Source: Foetidibacter luteolus (GTDB lineage Bacteria > Bacteroidota > Bacteroidia > Chitinophagales > Chitinophagaceae). From it: 64,000 nt of DNA. The stretch is taken from positions 248,001 through 312,000 of the forward strand of contig NZ_VVIP01000035.1 in assembly GCF_009650435.1 (NCBI RefSeq), written 5' to 3'. Below are positions 26,234 to 35,500 of the stretch, piece by piece. The notes beneath the pieces were generated by a model. It saw only the letters and a list, made by a program, of their open reading frames with translations. It had not been told where the DNA came from and did no database searches. How positions within the stretch are numbered: position 1 is the first letter of the stretch; each line of letters begins with the position of its first letter. The position numbers and the translations under genes are program-made.

Positions 26234-27075
26234 TCGTAAAACCCTTTGCCTGTTTTTTTGCCCAGTTCACCCTTTGCAACTTTGTCCTGCTGCAAAGCGG
26301 AAGGTTGCAGCCGTTCAGGTTTATCAAGCTGCTGCCAGATACAATCGCTAACCGTGTAGTTAACATCAATGCCAATAAGGTCCATCAGTTTAAATGGCCC
26401 CATTTTAAAACCGGCGTTCTCCATGGCCGCGTCAATAGTGGCAATATCTGCCACACCTTCCTCAAGCATTTTCAATGCTTCCAGGTAGTAGGGGCGGGCC
26501 ACACGGTTTACAATAAACCCGGGCGAATCGTTACAGATAACAGGCAGTTTGCCCAACTGTTTTGCAAAGCTGCTGATGGTTTGCACAACAGCTTCACTGG
26601 TTTGCCGGCCTCGAACAACTTCCACCAGTTTCATGAGTGGGGCAGGGTTAAAAAAATGCATGCCCACAACCTGGGCAGCATAGCTTGTGGCAGCGGCTAT
26701 TTTAGTTACGGAAAGGGATGAGGTGTTGGTGGCCAAAACAACGCCGGTATTATTTACTTCTGCAAGCTGATTAAAAAGCGCCGCTTTAACATGGATGTTT
26801 TCAACAACGGCTTCAATAACCAATTCTGCCTGGCAAAGCCCGATATCTGTGGTATAGGAAAGGTTGTTATGTATGGTTGCTTTTTCCGCGGCAGTTATTT
26901 TGCCTTTCTCAACCAGCTTTTGCAGTTGCGCTATAATGCCGGCCCTGCAATTGTCAAGTGCAGCTTCCGAAAGGTCGTACACAACGGTTTCCACTCCATG
27001 CATAGCGGTAGTTTGCGCTATGCCACCCCCCATGGTACCTGCCCCGCAAACGGCAATTTTTTTAACTGGTTGCAT
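26227..27075 (-). CDS. 3-hydroxybutyryl-CoA dehydrogenase family protein
   Basis: About 282 residues from the ATG at 27075 (MQPVKKIAVCGAGTMGGGIAQ). The N-terminal NAD-binding Rossmann fold has GAGTMGGGIA and the acidic ribose ligand in VVYDLSE; ATNTSSLSVTKIAAAT and VGMHFFNPAPLMKLVEVV contain the catalytic Ser/His/Asn region of short-chain L-3-hydroxyacyl-CoA dehydrogenases. The C-terminal helical domain has NDSPGFIVNRVARPYYLEALKMLEEG and ends GKKTGKGFYEY. The reaction is NAD-dependent oxidation or reduction at carbon 3 of acyl-CoA. A TTG three codons upstream is a less likely start. Confidence 0.9.
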   Translation of the reverse strand: MQPVKKIAVCGAGTMGGGIAQTTAMHGVETVVYDLSEAALDNCRAGIIAQLQKLVEKGKITAAEKATIHNNLSYTTDIGLCQAELVIEAVVENIHVKAALFNQLAEVNNTGVVLATNTSSLSVTKIAAATSYAAQVVGMHFFNPAPLMKLVEVVRGRQTSEAVVQTISSFAKQLGKLPVICNDSPGFIVNRVARPYYLEALKMLEEGVADIATIDAAMENAGFKMGPFKLMDLIGIDVNYTVSDCIWQQLDKPERLQPSALQQDKVAKGELGKKTGKGFYEY

Positions 27076-27180
27076 ACGGTACAATTTTTGGCAAGTTGTA
27101 GCTGCCTAAGATACGTACATCTTATCCACCATACTTCCAAAACCACGCTTATGTTTTTTTTTGAATCTTAATTTTACCTG

Positions 27181-28041
27181 ATGAAGCAGTTAGATTTATT
27201 TGGCATGTGGGAGGAAGCTACCGTAAAGGCTAATGACATTAAGCCTGTTAAACCGGTAACAAGTAACGATGCACTGGCAACAGAAGTGCTTGTAGCCGTG
27301 AAGCCGGATGAAGAACCGTTGGTTACGGAGCCTGAAGCACCGGCGAACGATTGGTTGCATGTAACTGTTTCTGCGGCCGGCGATGAAGAAAAAGACGAGT
27401 TGCCTGCCGACAGCCTACCACAGGTTGCAAGCATAACAGAAGCCGCCCCGGATGAAACAGTTGCCCTGCGGCAGCCGGTATCCTCTATTATATTTGAAGA
27501 TGATAAAATTGCCGTGAAGGTTAAGCTGAAAGAGAAACCGCTGCCAGCACCGGTGCAGCAGGTTGCCAGTGAAGAAAAGCCCGCAACCGAAGCAACAGCC
27601 ACATGGAAAGACCCGGAGAAAAGGCCCTTATTGGCAGTGGTAAAAAAACGCGGCAGAAAATCTTTTAAGGAAATAGATGCTGAAGTAGATTTTGTGGAAG
27701 TGCCCGATGATGAAGTGTTGTTTCAAAAACAGTACTATGCCATTAGCCAGGTAGCCCAATGGTTTCATGTAAACACATCGCTGGTACGGTATTGGGAAAA
27801 TGAGTTTGATATTTTAAAGCCACGTAAAAACCGTAAAGGCGACCGCCTCTTTCGCCCGGAAGACGTAAAAAACCTGCAGGTAATTTACTACCTGCTGCGG
27901 CAAAGAAAGTTTTCTATAGAAGGAGCAAAAAAGTACCTGCGGGAAAACAAAAAAAATGCCGACACCAATCTTCAGCTTATACAATCTTTAACAAAATTCC
28001 GCACTTTTCTTCTTGAATTGAAGGCTAACTTAGGCGCATGA
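27181..28041 (+). CDS. MerR-family transcriptional regulator with long acidic N-terminus
   Basis: A 286-residue protein. Residues about 180-250 form a MerR-type winged helix (YYAISQVAQWFHVNTSLVRYWENEFDILKPRKNRKGDRLFRPEDVKNLQVIYYLLRQRKFSIEGAKKYL). The first 150 residues are acidic, Val/Ala/Pro/Glu-rich and probably disordered, and a basic patch (KKRGRKSFKEID) precedes the DNA-binding domain. There is no metal or ligand domain after the helix-turn-helix. The family is common in Bacteroidetes with unknown signal. The stop overlaps the following thioredoxin-like gene by 4 bases, so both are likely co-expressed. Confidence 0.82.
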   Translation: MKQLDLFGMWEEATVKANDIKPVKPVTSNDALATEVLVAVKPDEEPLVTEPEAPANDWLHVTVSAAGDEEKDELPADSLPQVASITEAAPDETVALRQPVSSIIFEDDKIAVKVKLKEKPLPAPVQQVASEEKPATEATATWKDPEKRPLLAVVKKRGRKSFKEIDAEVDFVEVPDDEVLFQKQYYAISQVAQWFHVNTSLVRYWENEFDILKPRKNRKGDRLFRPEDVKNLQVIYYLLRQRKFSIEGAKKYLRENKKNADTNLQLIQSLTKFRTFLLELKANLGA

Positions 28042-28565
28042 GCAACGCATTGAAACGCTTTTTCGCAACAGCGATATCCCTGCTTTTTTTGTCTAAAACA
28101 TACGCCCAAAACAGTACGTTTGAAATTATAAAAGACGATGAAACCAAAGTGCTGAAAGGTATTTTAAAACGCTCTGATATTGAGGCTGATACCGCCTTTC
28201 GCTGGTTTAAGCAGAACTATGATATTACCCCAGCCAGTGCTGTTGCTGTTGATGCATTTAAAAAAAATGCATCCAAATTCCAGGTGGTTGTTTTTGGTGG
28301 TACCTGGTGCCACGATACACAATACCTGCTTCCACTTTTTTACCGCCTGGCAGACAGTGGTGGCCTGCCCGATTCAGCAATTTCCCTGATTGGTGTTGAC
28401 CGGGAGAAAACCGCATCCGGCCATCTTGAAAAAGCCTTTAACGTGCTTAACGTGCCTACCTTTATTGTGATGAAGGATGGCAAAGAAATAGGGCGTGTTG
28501 TAGAATACGGTAAAGAGGGAGAAATTGATAAAGAGCTGGGCGCCATTGTAGCTGGTATTCAGTAA
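28038..28565 (+). CDS. exported thioredoxin-like protein with a single active-site cysteine
   Basis: A 175-residue protein with a Sec signal peptide (cut after YAQ, about residue 24). The thioredoxin fold is visible in FQVVVFGGTWCHDTQYLLPLFYRLAD...ISLIGVDREK...NVPTFIVMKDGKEIGRVVEYGKEGEIDKEL, including the cis-proline (VPTF). The active site is WCHDTQ, so the second cysteine of WCxxC is missing. This suggests a role in binding, or in glutathionylation-like or peroxidase-type chemistry, and not in dithiol exchange. It is translationally coupled to the MerR-like gene. Confidence 0.75.
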   Translation: MSNALKRFFATAISLLFLSKTYAQNSTFEIIKDDETKVLKGILKRSDIEADTAFRWFKQNYDITPASAVAVDAFKKNASKFQVVVFGGTWCHDTQYLLPLFYRLADSGGLPDSAISLIGVDREKTASGHLEKAFNVLNVPTFIVMKDGKEIGRVVEYGKEGEIDKELGAIVAGIQ

Positions 28566-28630
28566 TTTGTTCTGCCGCTAAAAGTTCTATGTGAAATGTG
28601 CTGGTTATATTTACCGCACAATTCTTTTCC

Positions 28631-30121
28631 ATGAAAAAAGGAATGCTGCTTCTTAATTGCCTGCTCTGCGGCCTATACTTCGCTGTTGCCCAAACCAAAC
28701 CTTCGCTTAATTTGCAAAAGACGGGAGATAAACCCCCAATGAACGTCATCTTCATCTTAACCGATGACCACCGGAATGATTTCATGGGTTTTACAGGTAA
28801 AATTCCCTGGCTGCGTACCCCTAATATGGACAGGCTTGCAAAAGAAGGGGCCTGGTTTAAAAATGCTTTTGTAACCACCGCATTGTGCTCACCCAGCCGT
28901 GCATCTATCTTGACAGGACAGTATTCGCATGTGCATACCATTGTTGACAACAGCGCACCGGCCCCGGAAAACCTGGTATATTTTCCGCAATACCTGCAAC
29001 AGTCAGGGTATCAAACAGCCTTTTTTGGTAAATGGCACATGGGCGACGAAGATGATGCGCCACGGCCCGGATTTGACCATTGGGAAAGTTTTAAAGGCCA
29101 GGGCATTTATTACAACCCGGTATTGAACATTAACGGCAAACAGGTAGCACACGCAGACTCTGCCTACATCACCGATGTGCTTACGCAAGATGCAGTACAG
29201 TGGCTGGACAAACGGAACAGGAGCAAGCCATTTTTTATGTACCTGTCTCACAAAGCCGTGCATGCCGAGTTTTACCCGGCCAAAAGGCACCGGGGTATGT
29301 ACAAAGGCAACAACCTGCCGCTGCCAGCCACCTACTGGCAAACACTATCTGATGAATACAAAAAATACAACTGGCCGGAGTGGGTTAAACAGCAACGCCA
29401 TAGCTGGCATGGGGTAGATTATATGTACCACGGCCATCACGATATAAACGATATGGTACAGCGCTATTGTGAAACATTAATGGCTGTTGATGAAAGTATT
29501 GGCGCCGTGCTGGAATACCTGCAAAAAGAAGGCCTTGACAAAAATACCATGGTGGTGTACATGGGTGACAACGGTTTTAGCTGGGGCGAGCACGGCCTTA
29601 TTGACAAACGCCACTTTTATGAAGAATCTGTAAAAGTGCCCTTCCTGGTATATTGTCCGGGCCTGTTTAAAGGTGGCAACACCATAACCCGAATGGTACA
29701 GAATATTGATATTGCCCCTACCGTTTTGCAATGCGCAGGCCTGCAACAGCCGGCTTATATGCCGGGCAAATCTTTTGTACAATTATTAAAGGGAGATAAC
29801 AGCAATTGGCGTGACAAGATATTTTACGAGTATTACTGGGAGTACGATTTTCCCATGACGCCTACCATGTTTGGCGTGCGTACCGATAAATTTAAATACA
29901 TACATTATAACGGAATTTGGGATACCAACGAATTATACGACCTGGAGAAAGACCCGGATGAAAAATTTAATTTAATAGAAAAGCCGGAGTACCAGCAAAC
30001 TGTAAAACAACTGGCCGACACATTATACGGCTGGCTGGAGAATACCAATGGCATGCAGATACCCTTGAAGAGAACATTGCGCCATGCTCATGGAGATTAC
30101 AGGCACCCCAATCAATATTAA
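28631..30121 (+). CDS. exported type I sulfatase
   Basis: About 496 residues from ATGAAAAAAGG at 28631, with a Sec signal peptide (FAVAQ). The sulfatase signature CSPSRASILTGQ places the formylglycine-forming cysteine at C86; N-terminal metal ligands are in FILTDDHRND, and later motifs are FGKWHMGD and MGDNGFSWGEHGL. The enzyme hydrolyses sulfate esters, probably of sulfated glycans, and needs a formylglycine-generating enzyme not seen in the window. It follows the thioredoxin-like gene by about 65 bases. The C-terminal DLEKDPDEKFNLIEKPEYQ is usual in Bacteroidetes S1 sulfatases. Substrate unknown. Confidence 0.9.
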   Translation: MKKGMLLLNCLLCGLYFAVAQTKPSLNLQKTGDKPPMNVIFILTDDHRNDFMGFTGKIPWLRTPNMDRLAKEGAWFKNAFVTTALCSPSRASILTGQYSHVHTIVDNSAPAPENLVYFPQYLQQSGYQTAFFGKWHMGDEDDAPRPGFDHWESFKGQGIYYNPVLNINGKQVAHADSAYITDVLTQDAVQWLDKRNRSKPFFMYLSHKAVHAEFYPAKRHRGMYKGNNLPLPATYWQTLSDEYKKYNWPEWVKQQRHSWHGVDYMYHGHHDINDMVQRYCETLMAVDESIGAVLEYLQKEGLDKNTMVVYMGDNGFSWGEHGLIDKRHFYEESVKVPFLVYCPGLFKGGNTITRMVQNIDIAPTVLQCAGLQQPAYMPGKSFVQLLKGDNSNWRDKIFYEYYWEYDFPMTPTMFGVRTDKFKYIHYNGIWDTNELYDLEKDPDEKFNLIEKPEYQQTVKQLADTLYGWLENTNGMQIPLKRTLRHAHGDYRHPNQY

Positions 30122-30156
30122 CCTGCCTTAAGGGCAGGAAGCCATAAACTAACAAC

Positions 30157-31398
30157 GTGCTCAACAGTATCATCTTTGCAGGTTATCTTGTTTTGTTTAC
30201 ATGGCTTGTAACAAGGCTTGTTTTTTTCAGGCAATCCGGTATGGGCAAAAAATGGCTGGCCGCATTATTTATAGCTAAAGTTTGCGCAGGTGTGCTGTAT
30301 GGCCTTTTTTATTCCCTGCCGGCTTATAAAGAAGGGAGCGATTCTTTCCGTTACTTCAATTTAAGCCTGGCAGAAACAGATTGGCTGCTGCGGGATCCGG
30401 CTGGTTTCGTTAAGGATTTTTTTTCTTCAGGATACAATGAACCCAGCAACCTTTTTGCCGCCAAAAACTCTTACTGGAACGATCTTAAGGACAATACGAT
30501 CATCAAGCTGCTGGCAATTTGTAATGTGTTTACCGGCCGTAGTTATTTTGCCGATGTTATACTCTTTAACTTTCTTTTTTTCTTTGGTAACATAGCCTGT
30601 TACCGGCTGGCAGCGGCTTCTACAAATCTTACAAAACCCTTGCTGGTAGCGGCATCGTTTTTAATACCATCATTGCTGTTCTGGTGCAGCGGTATTCATA
30701 AGGATGGGCTGGCGTTCAGTTGTACTACATTGTTACTGTACTATTTCCATTTGGCGTTGCAGGGTAAAAAAGTAGTGCAGAACATTATGGCCTGCCTGAT
30801 CTGCGCCCTGCTGCTTTTTGCTTTACGCAACTTTATGTTGCTGTTGCTTTTGCCTGCGCTGGCCGTTTGGGTGTTAGGAGAAAGGTTTCCACGGAAAAAG
30901 ATAGTTATGGCCATTGGGGTGTACCTGCTTTGCCTGGTACTATTTGTAAGCGCTCCGTACATACACCCTTCGCTTAATTTATACCATTATCTTGCTGAAA
31001 GGCACAATGAGTTTAATAACCTGGCTGGCGGCTCTAAAATAATCACCCCGGCATTAGAACCAACCTTTGGCAGTTTTGCCCGGTTTCTGCCTGCCGCAAT
31101 TGACATCGGTTTTTTGCGGCCGCATGTTAACGAGCTGCACCATGTAAGCTATATTCCGGCTTTTGCCGAAAACCTGGCGCTTTGCCTGCTGATAGTTATT
31201 TGTGCTGTGAGGTTTAGAAGGGCGGCACTATTGCACCCGCTATGGCTTGCCTGCATTTGTTTTAGCATAAGCATGATTATTTTAACCGGTTACACCGTAA
31301 CTTTTTCCGGCGCTATAGTTCGTTATAAAAGCGTTGTGCTGCCCTTGCTGGTTATACCGCTGCTGCAGATATTATTGGGGAATAAAAAAAGGGTATAG
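30157..31398 (+). CDS. polytopic inner-membrane protein of unknown function
   Basis: A 413-residue protein with about ten hydrophobic segments and a GTG start. Between the second and third segment is a polar loop (PAYKEGSDSFRYFNLSLAETDWLLRDP...NEPSNLFAAKNSYWNDLKDN), and GIHKDGLAFSCTTLLLYYF occurs in the middle. This layout recalls O-antigen or exopolysaccharide polymerases and EpsG-like proteins, in which a large polar loop faces the periplasm, but I cannot assign a family. It is followed by a strong terminator at 31578 and converges with the dksA-like gene. Confidence 0.65.
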   Translation: MLNSIIFAGYLVLFTWLVTRLVFFRQSGMGKKWLAALFIAKVCAGVLYGLFYSLPAYKEGSDSFRYFNLSLAETDWLLRDPAGFVKDFFSSGYNEPSNLFAAKNSYWNDLKDNTIIKLLAICNVFTGRSYFADVILFNFLFFFGNIACYRLAAASTNLTKPLLVAASFLIPSLLFWCSGIHKDGLAFSCTTLLLYYFHLALQGKKVVQNIMACLICALLLFALRNFMLLLLLPALAVWVLGERFPRKKIVMAIGVYLLCLVLFVSAPYIHPSLNLYHYLAERHNEFNNLAGGSKIITPALEPTFGSFARFLPAAIDIGFLRPHVNELHHVSYIPAFAENLALCLLIVICAVRFRRAALLHPLWLACICFSISMIILTGYTVTFSGAIVRYKSVVLPLLVIPLLQILLGNKKRV

Positions 31399-31434
31399 CC
31401 TTTTTAGAGTTAGAAATTTCGGTTTGCCTCGAAA

Positions 31435-31560
31435 CCGGCAGCGTGTTTCTTTTTGCGCCAGGGATTGCAGCGGATACCCCGGTGAAGGTTTTGTGCAGGG
31501 GATTTGTGCCGGAGTATGAGCGGAAAGCCCGGTGCCCATCGCCTTAGCGTGGGCAGGCGC
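31435..31560. repeat. dispersed GCGGAAAGCCCG-type repeat, copy 2 (forward)
   Basis: AGGGATTGCAGCGGATACCCC, GTGCCGGAGTATGAGCGGAA and AGCCCGGTGCCC follow each other as in the copy at 59255. It sits between the convergent membrane-protein and dksA-like genes, just before the terminator. Confidence 0.7.
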
Positions 31561-31577
31561 CCTTAAATACTGTGCAA

Positions 31578-31612
31578 AAACAAAAAGCAGGCTTACACCT
31601 GCTTTTGTTTTA
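31578..31612. terminator. bidirectional intrinsic terminator
   Basis: AAAAGCAGG (31583-31591) pairs with CCTGCTTTT (31598-31606) around CTTACA, with A-rich and T-rich flanks. It lies between convergent genes ending at 31398 and 31631. Confidence 0.85.
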
Positions 31613-31630
31613 TAAAGAAAAAATATCATG

Positions 31631-32521
31631 TTACTCCCCATTACCGCCAGAGCCGCCGGGCTTAACAAGACCCAGTTTAGCTTCAAGGCTAAGCGTGGCA
31701 TGCGGCACAGCGCGGAGGCGGGCTTTGTCAATAAGCTTGCCTGTTACGCGGCAAATGCCATAGGTTTTGTTTTCGATGCGTATCAGCGCTTTTTCCAGGT
31801 GGTCTATGTAAGTAATCTGGCGGCTGGCCATTTGGCTTAATTGCTCACGTTCCATACTCATACTGCCATCTTCCATGGTCATGTAGCGGCTTTCGGCTTC
31901 ATCGCCACCAAGGTCATCTTTACGGGTAATTAAACCCTGTAAGTAAGCCAATTCTTTTTTAGCTGCTTCCAGCTTCTTATTAATAAGTTCTCTGAACTCT
32001 GCCAGTTCGGCATCTGTATATCGTACCAATGGATCGTTTGTTTTTGAGGTTTCTTGTCTCTGTTCCAAGGGTTTATACTCCGGTTGATAAGGCACACTTG
32101 TCTTAACCGTAGTCTTTGGAACCTTTACTTCTTTCACAGGTACGGGTTTGGCCGCAGGTTTAGGTGCAGGGGCAGTTTTTTCTGCCACCTTTTGTTTTAC
32201 AACGGGTGGCGGCGGGGCCGGTGCTTCTTTTTTAGCTGTTTTAACAGGTGCTGGCGCCGGTTTTTTTGCCGGGGCGGCTTTTTGCACTGGTTTTGGCGGT
32301 GCGGCTTTTTTTACGGCGGCCTTAGGGGCAGGTTTGGCGGCAGGTTTTACCGGTTTTGCGGGCGCCGCTTTTTTAACCGGGGCCTTAGCTACGGGCTTTG
32401 CCGCTGCTTTGGCTTTTTTTACTGGCGCCGCTTTTTTAACCGGCTTTGCCGGTGCTGCTTTTTTAGCAGGTTTTGCCGCGGGTTTCGCCGCTTTCTTAGG
32501 TGCAGGTTTTTTTGTTGGCAT
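31631..32521 (-). CDS. TraR/DksA-like protein with Lys/Ala/Pro-rich N-terminal tail
   Basis: A 296-residue protein. Residues 1 to about 140 consist of KKAAPAKP-type repeats like a histone H1 tail, probably disordered and DNA- or RNA-binding. Residues about 165-296 show the DksA coiled coil (YTDAELAEFRELINKKLEAAKKELAYL...YIDHLEKALIRIENKTYG) and the C-terminal finger ICRVTGKLIDKARLRAVPHATLSLEAK. Only one of the four zinc cysteines of classical DksA remains. DksA-type proteins bind the RNA polymerase secondary channel. The gene starts 6 bases after ileS, a gene pairing that I recall as usual in Bacteroidetes. Acidic DGAxE-type tip residues were not confirmed. Confidence 0.8.
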   Translation of the reverse strand: MPTKKPAPKKAAKPAAKPAKKAAPAKPVKKAAPVKKAKAAAKPVAKAPVKKAAPAKPVKPAAKPAPKAAVKKAAPPKPVQKAAPAKKPAPAPVKTAKKEAPAPPPPVVKQKVAEKTAPAPKPAAKPVPVKEVKVPKTTVKTSVPYQPEYKPLEQRQETSKTNDPLVRYTDAELAEFRELINKKLEAAKKELAYLQGLITRKDDLGGDEAESRYMTMEDGSMSMEREQLSQMASRQITYIDHLEKALIRIENKTYGICRVTGKLIDKARLRAVPHATLSLEAKLGLVKPGGSGGNGE

Positions 32522-32527
32522 ACAACG

Positions 32528-35500
32528 TTATCCTTTTTTATTTATGCTCACTTTCAACAGATGGCCATTTACGTCAATTTCAGTGCCGTCCTGCATTTCA
32601 GGCACCCAATTAAGGCTATCTGCCAAAATTTCCGCGCAAATATAGTTCTTAAATTCATTTATAGACGGCCCGATTTCGCTGCCATCGAGCACATCTACCA
32701 ATATACGGTCGGTTAATTCAAGTCCCGTTTCTTTTCGGATATTTTGTATGCGGTTAACAAACTCCCTTGCATCCCCTTCTTTCTTCAAAGCCTCGCTAAG
32801 GGTAATATCCAACGCTACGGTAAGGCTACCCTTACCAGCCACACTCCAGCCCGGAATATCTTCCGCCACAATGTCAACTTCGGCAAGCAGTAAAGTAATG
32901 GATTCTCCTCCAATATTCAACAAATATTCTCCATCTTTTTCTAAAGCCGCTATGTCATGCTGGGTAAATTGTGACAAAGCGGCGCTTACCGCTTTCATTT
33001 TAGGGCCCAGCTTGGCGCCGAGTTTTTTAAAGTCAGGCTTTATTTTTTTATTGATAAAACCCTCTGTTTCAGTAAGATATTCTATTTCTTTTACGTTTAC
33101 TTCCGCTTTAACCAGGTCGGCTACTTTCTCCAGTTGCACTTTCATCTGCGGGTTAAGTACAGGTATCAGCACTTTTTGCAAAGGCTGGCGTACTTTTATG
33201 TTCACCTTTTTACGCAGTGACAACACCAATGAAGAAGCGTCTTGCGCCAGTTGCATCCTTTCTTCCAGTAATTTATCTATAGCCGCTTCGTTGACTGCCG
33301 GAAAATCCGCATGGTGTACAGACTGTACTTTAAACCGGCCTGTTACAGCATCCAGGTTTTTAAATACCGCATCGCTGAAAAAGGGCGAAATAGGCGCAAT
33401 TAGCCTTACCAGCGTTTCCAGGCATTCGTACAGGGTTTGGTAGGCGCAGATTTTGTCATGTTCGTATTCGCCTTTCCAAAAACGGCGGCGGCAAAGGCGC
33501 ACATACCAGTTGCTAAGGTGTTCATCCACAAACTCTTCAACAGCACGGCCGGCAATAGTAGGCTCATAATCATCCATGGCCTGTGTTACTTTTTTTACCA
33601 GGGAGTTGAGTGAGGACAGTACCCAGCGGTCTATTTCCGGGCGTTGCTCCAGCGGAATATAGGTTTCCCTGAAAGCAAAACCATCCACATTGGCGTATAA
33701 GGCAAAAAACTGGTAGGTATTATATAAGGTACCGAAGAATTTGCGCTGCACTTCCTGTATGCCGGCAATATCGAATTTAAGATTGTCCCACGGCGATGCG
33801 TTTGTAACCAGGTACCAGCGGGTGGCATCGGCACCATATTTTTCAATGGTTTCAAACGGGTTTACTACGTTGCCCAGGCGCTTGCTCATTTTATTGCCGT
33901 TCTTATCCAGCACCAACCCGTTGGAAACACAGGTTTTGTACGCCAGGCCTGGGTATTTGCTGTCATCCACCGCAAAACCGGCGCTGGCCAGCTCTTCCTG
34001 TACGTCTTCTTTTATTAAAGAGGCTATGGCGTGCAGGGTATAAAACCAGCCACGGGTTTGGTCAACCCCTTCGGCTATAAAGTCTGCCGGGTAATTGTCT
34101 GCGAATATTTCCTTGTTTTCAAACGGAAAATGCCATTGGGCGTAGGGCATGGCGCCACTGTCGAACCAAACGTCAATCAGGTCGGGTACCCGATAATAAA
34201 AAACTTCTTCCTTGTTAAATACTACATCATCTACAAATGGCTTGTGTAAATCTAAGTCTCCATCGTAACTCTCTATTTTGCAAAAACCCAATTCTTCCTT
34301 CGATAAAAACATAGTTTTAAAGCCTGCCAGTCCTAAAATATAACCATTGAGAGCATCTGGCTTACGTTTAGTTAATTGAAGAATTAAAGAATAATTTAAA
34401 TTACTTGGTACCCCGAAAATTTGAAAAAATCTATCAAATCCTGAGTCCACAGATTCTTGCGAAAGATTTAAGATTATTTGTTTTCCTTTTTTTGTTAATA
34501 AATACCCGTCTTTTAAGTCTTCAATTGATCCAATGCAAATGGTATCTTCAACATCTTGTAAAGAGGTTCCATTGTTCTTCCAAACTGGCAATGGCGTTCC
34601 CCAGAAGCGGCTGCGGCTCAGGTTCCAGTCAACCATATTCTCCAGCCAGTTGCCAAAACGGCCCTCGCCGGTGCTTTTAGGTTTCCAGTTAATTGTTTTA
34701 TTCAACTCCACCATCCTGTTTTTTAATGCCGTGGTTTTAATGAACCAGGCATCCAGCGGATAGTAAAGCACAGGTTTATCGGTACGCCAGCAATGCGGAT
34801 AGCTGTGTTCGTATTTTTCTACTTTAAAAGCCCGGTTTTCTTTTTTAAGCTTAACGGCAATATCTACATTAACATCCTGGTAACCAGGCTCGTCTTTGTA
34901 ATCTTTTACATAACGGTTGCTGAATTCTCCAAGGCCGTCAACAAATTTGCCTTGACGGTCAACCATTACCAGAATGCCGATGCCATATTTTTTCCCCACT
35001 TTAAAGTCGTCTGCGCCAAATGCGGGTGCGGTATGAACAATGCCTGTACCATCTTCCGTAGTAACAAAATCACCTACCAACACACGGAAAGAATCACCAC
35101 CTGTTTCTTTGTTGGCTTCGTAGGGCATCAATTGCTCGTACCGGCATTCCTCTATATCTTTCCCCTTGAATGTGGCCATTATCTGCCAGGGTAAAAATTT
35201 AGCTTTCTCGTCATACTCTTCAAAGTTTCCATTTTCATCTTCCCCTTTAAAGTATTTGCCCAGCAAAGCTTTTGCAAGAACTACGTTTACCGCCAGGTGC
35301 GTATAAGGGTTAAAGGTTTTAACCAGCACATAGTCAATATCGCCGCCAACGGTAAGCCCCAGGTTAGAGGGCAGGGTCCACGGTGTGGTTGTCCATGCCA
35401 GGAAAAACACTTCATCCGTTCCGGCAGCCTCAAACAAAAAGGCACTTTTATCATCCTTTACGGCCTTAAACATGGCCACGGCAGATGTATCTTTCACATC

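Noticed and set aside
30122..30138. CCTGCC/GGCAGG hairpin between the sulfatase and the membrane-protein gene
   Set aside because: Short stem without a T-run; it may slow transcription, but I would not call it a terminator.
32054..32716. Long plus-strand frames rich in Gly, Phe, Arg and Cys
   Set aside because: They are antisense to the Lys/Ala/Pro-rich tail of the dksA-like gene; the low-complexity codons create open frames on the other strand.
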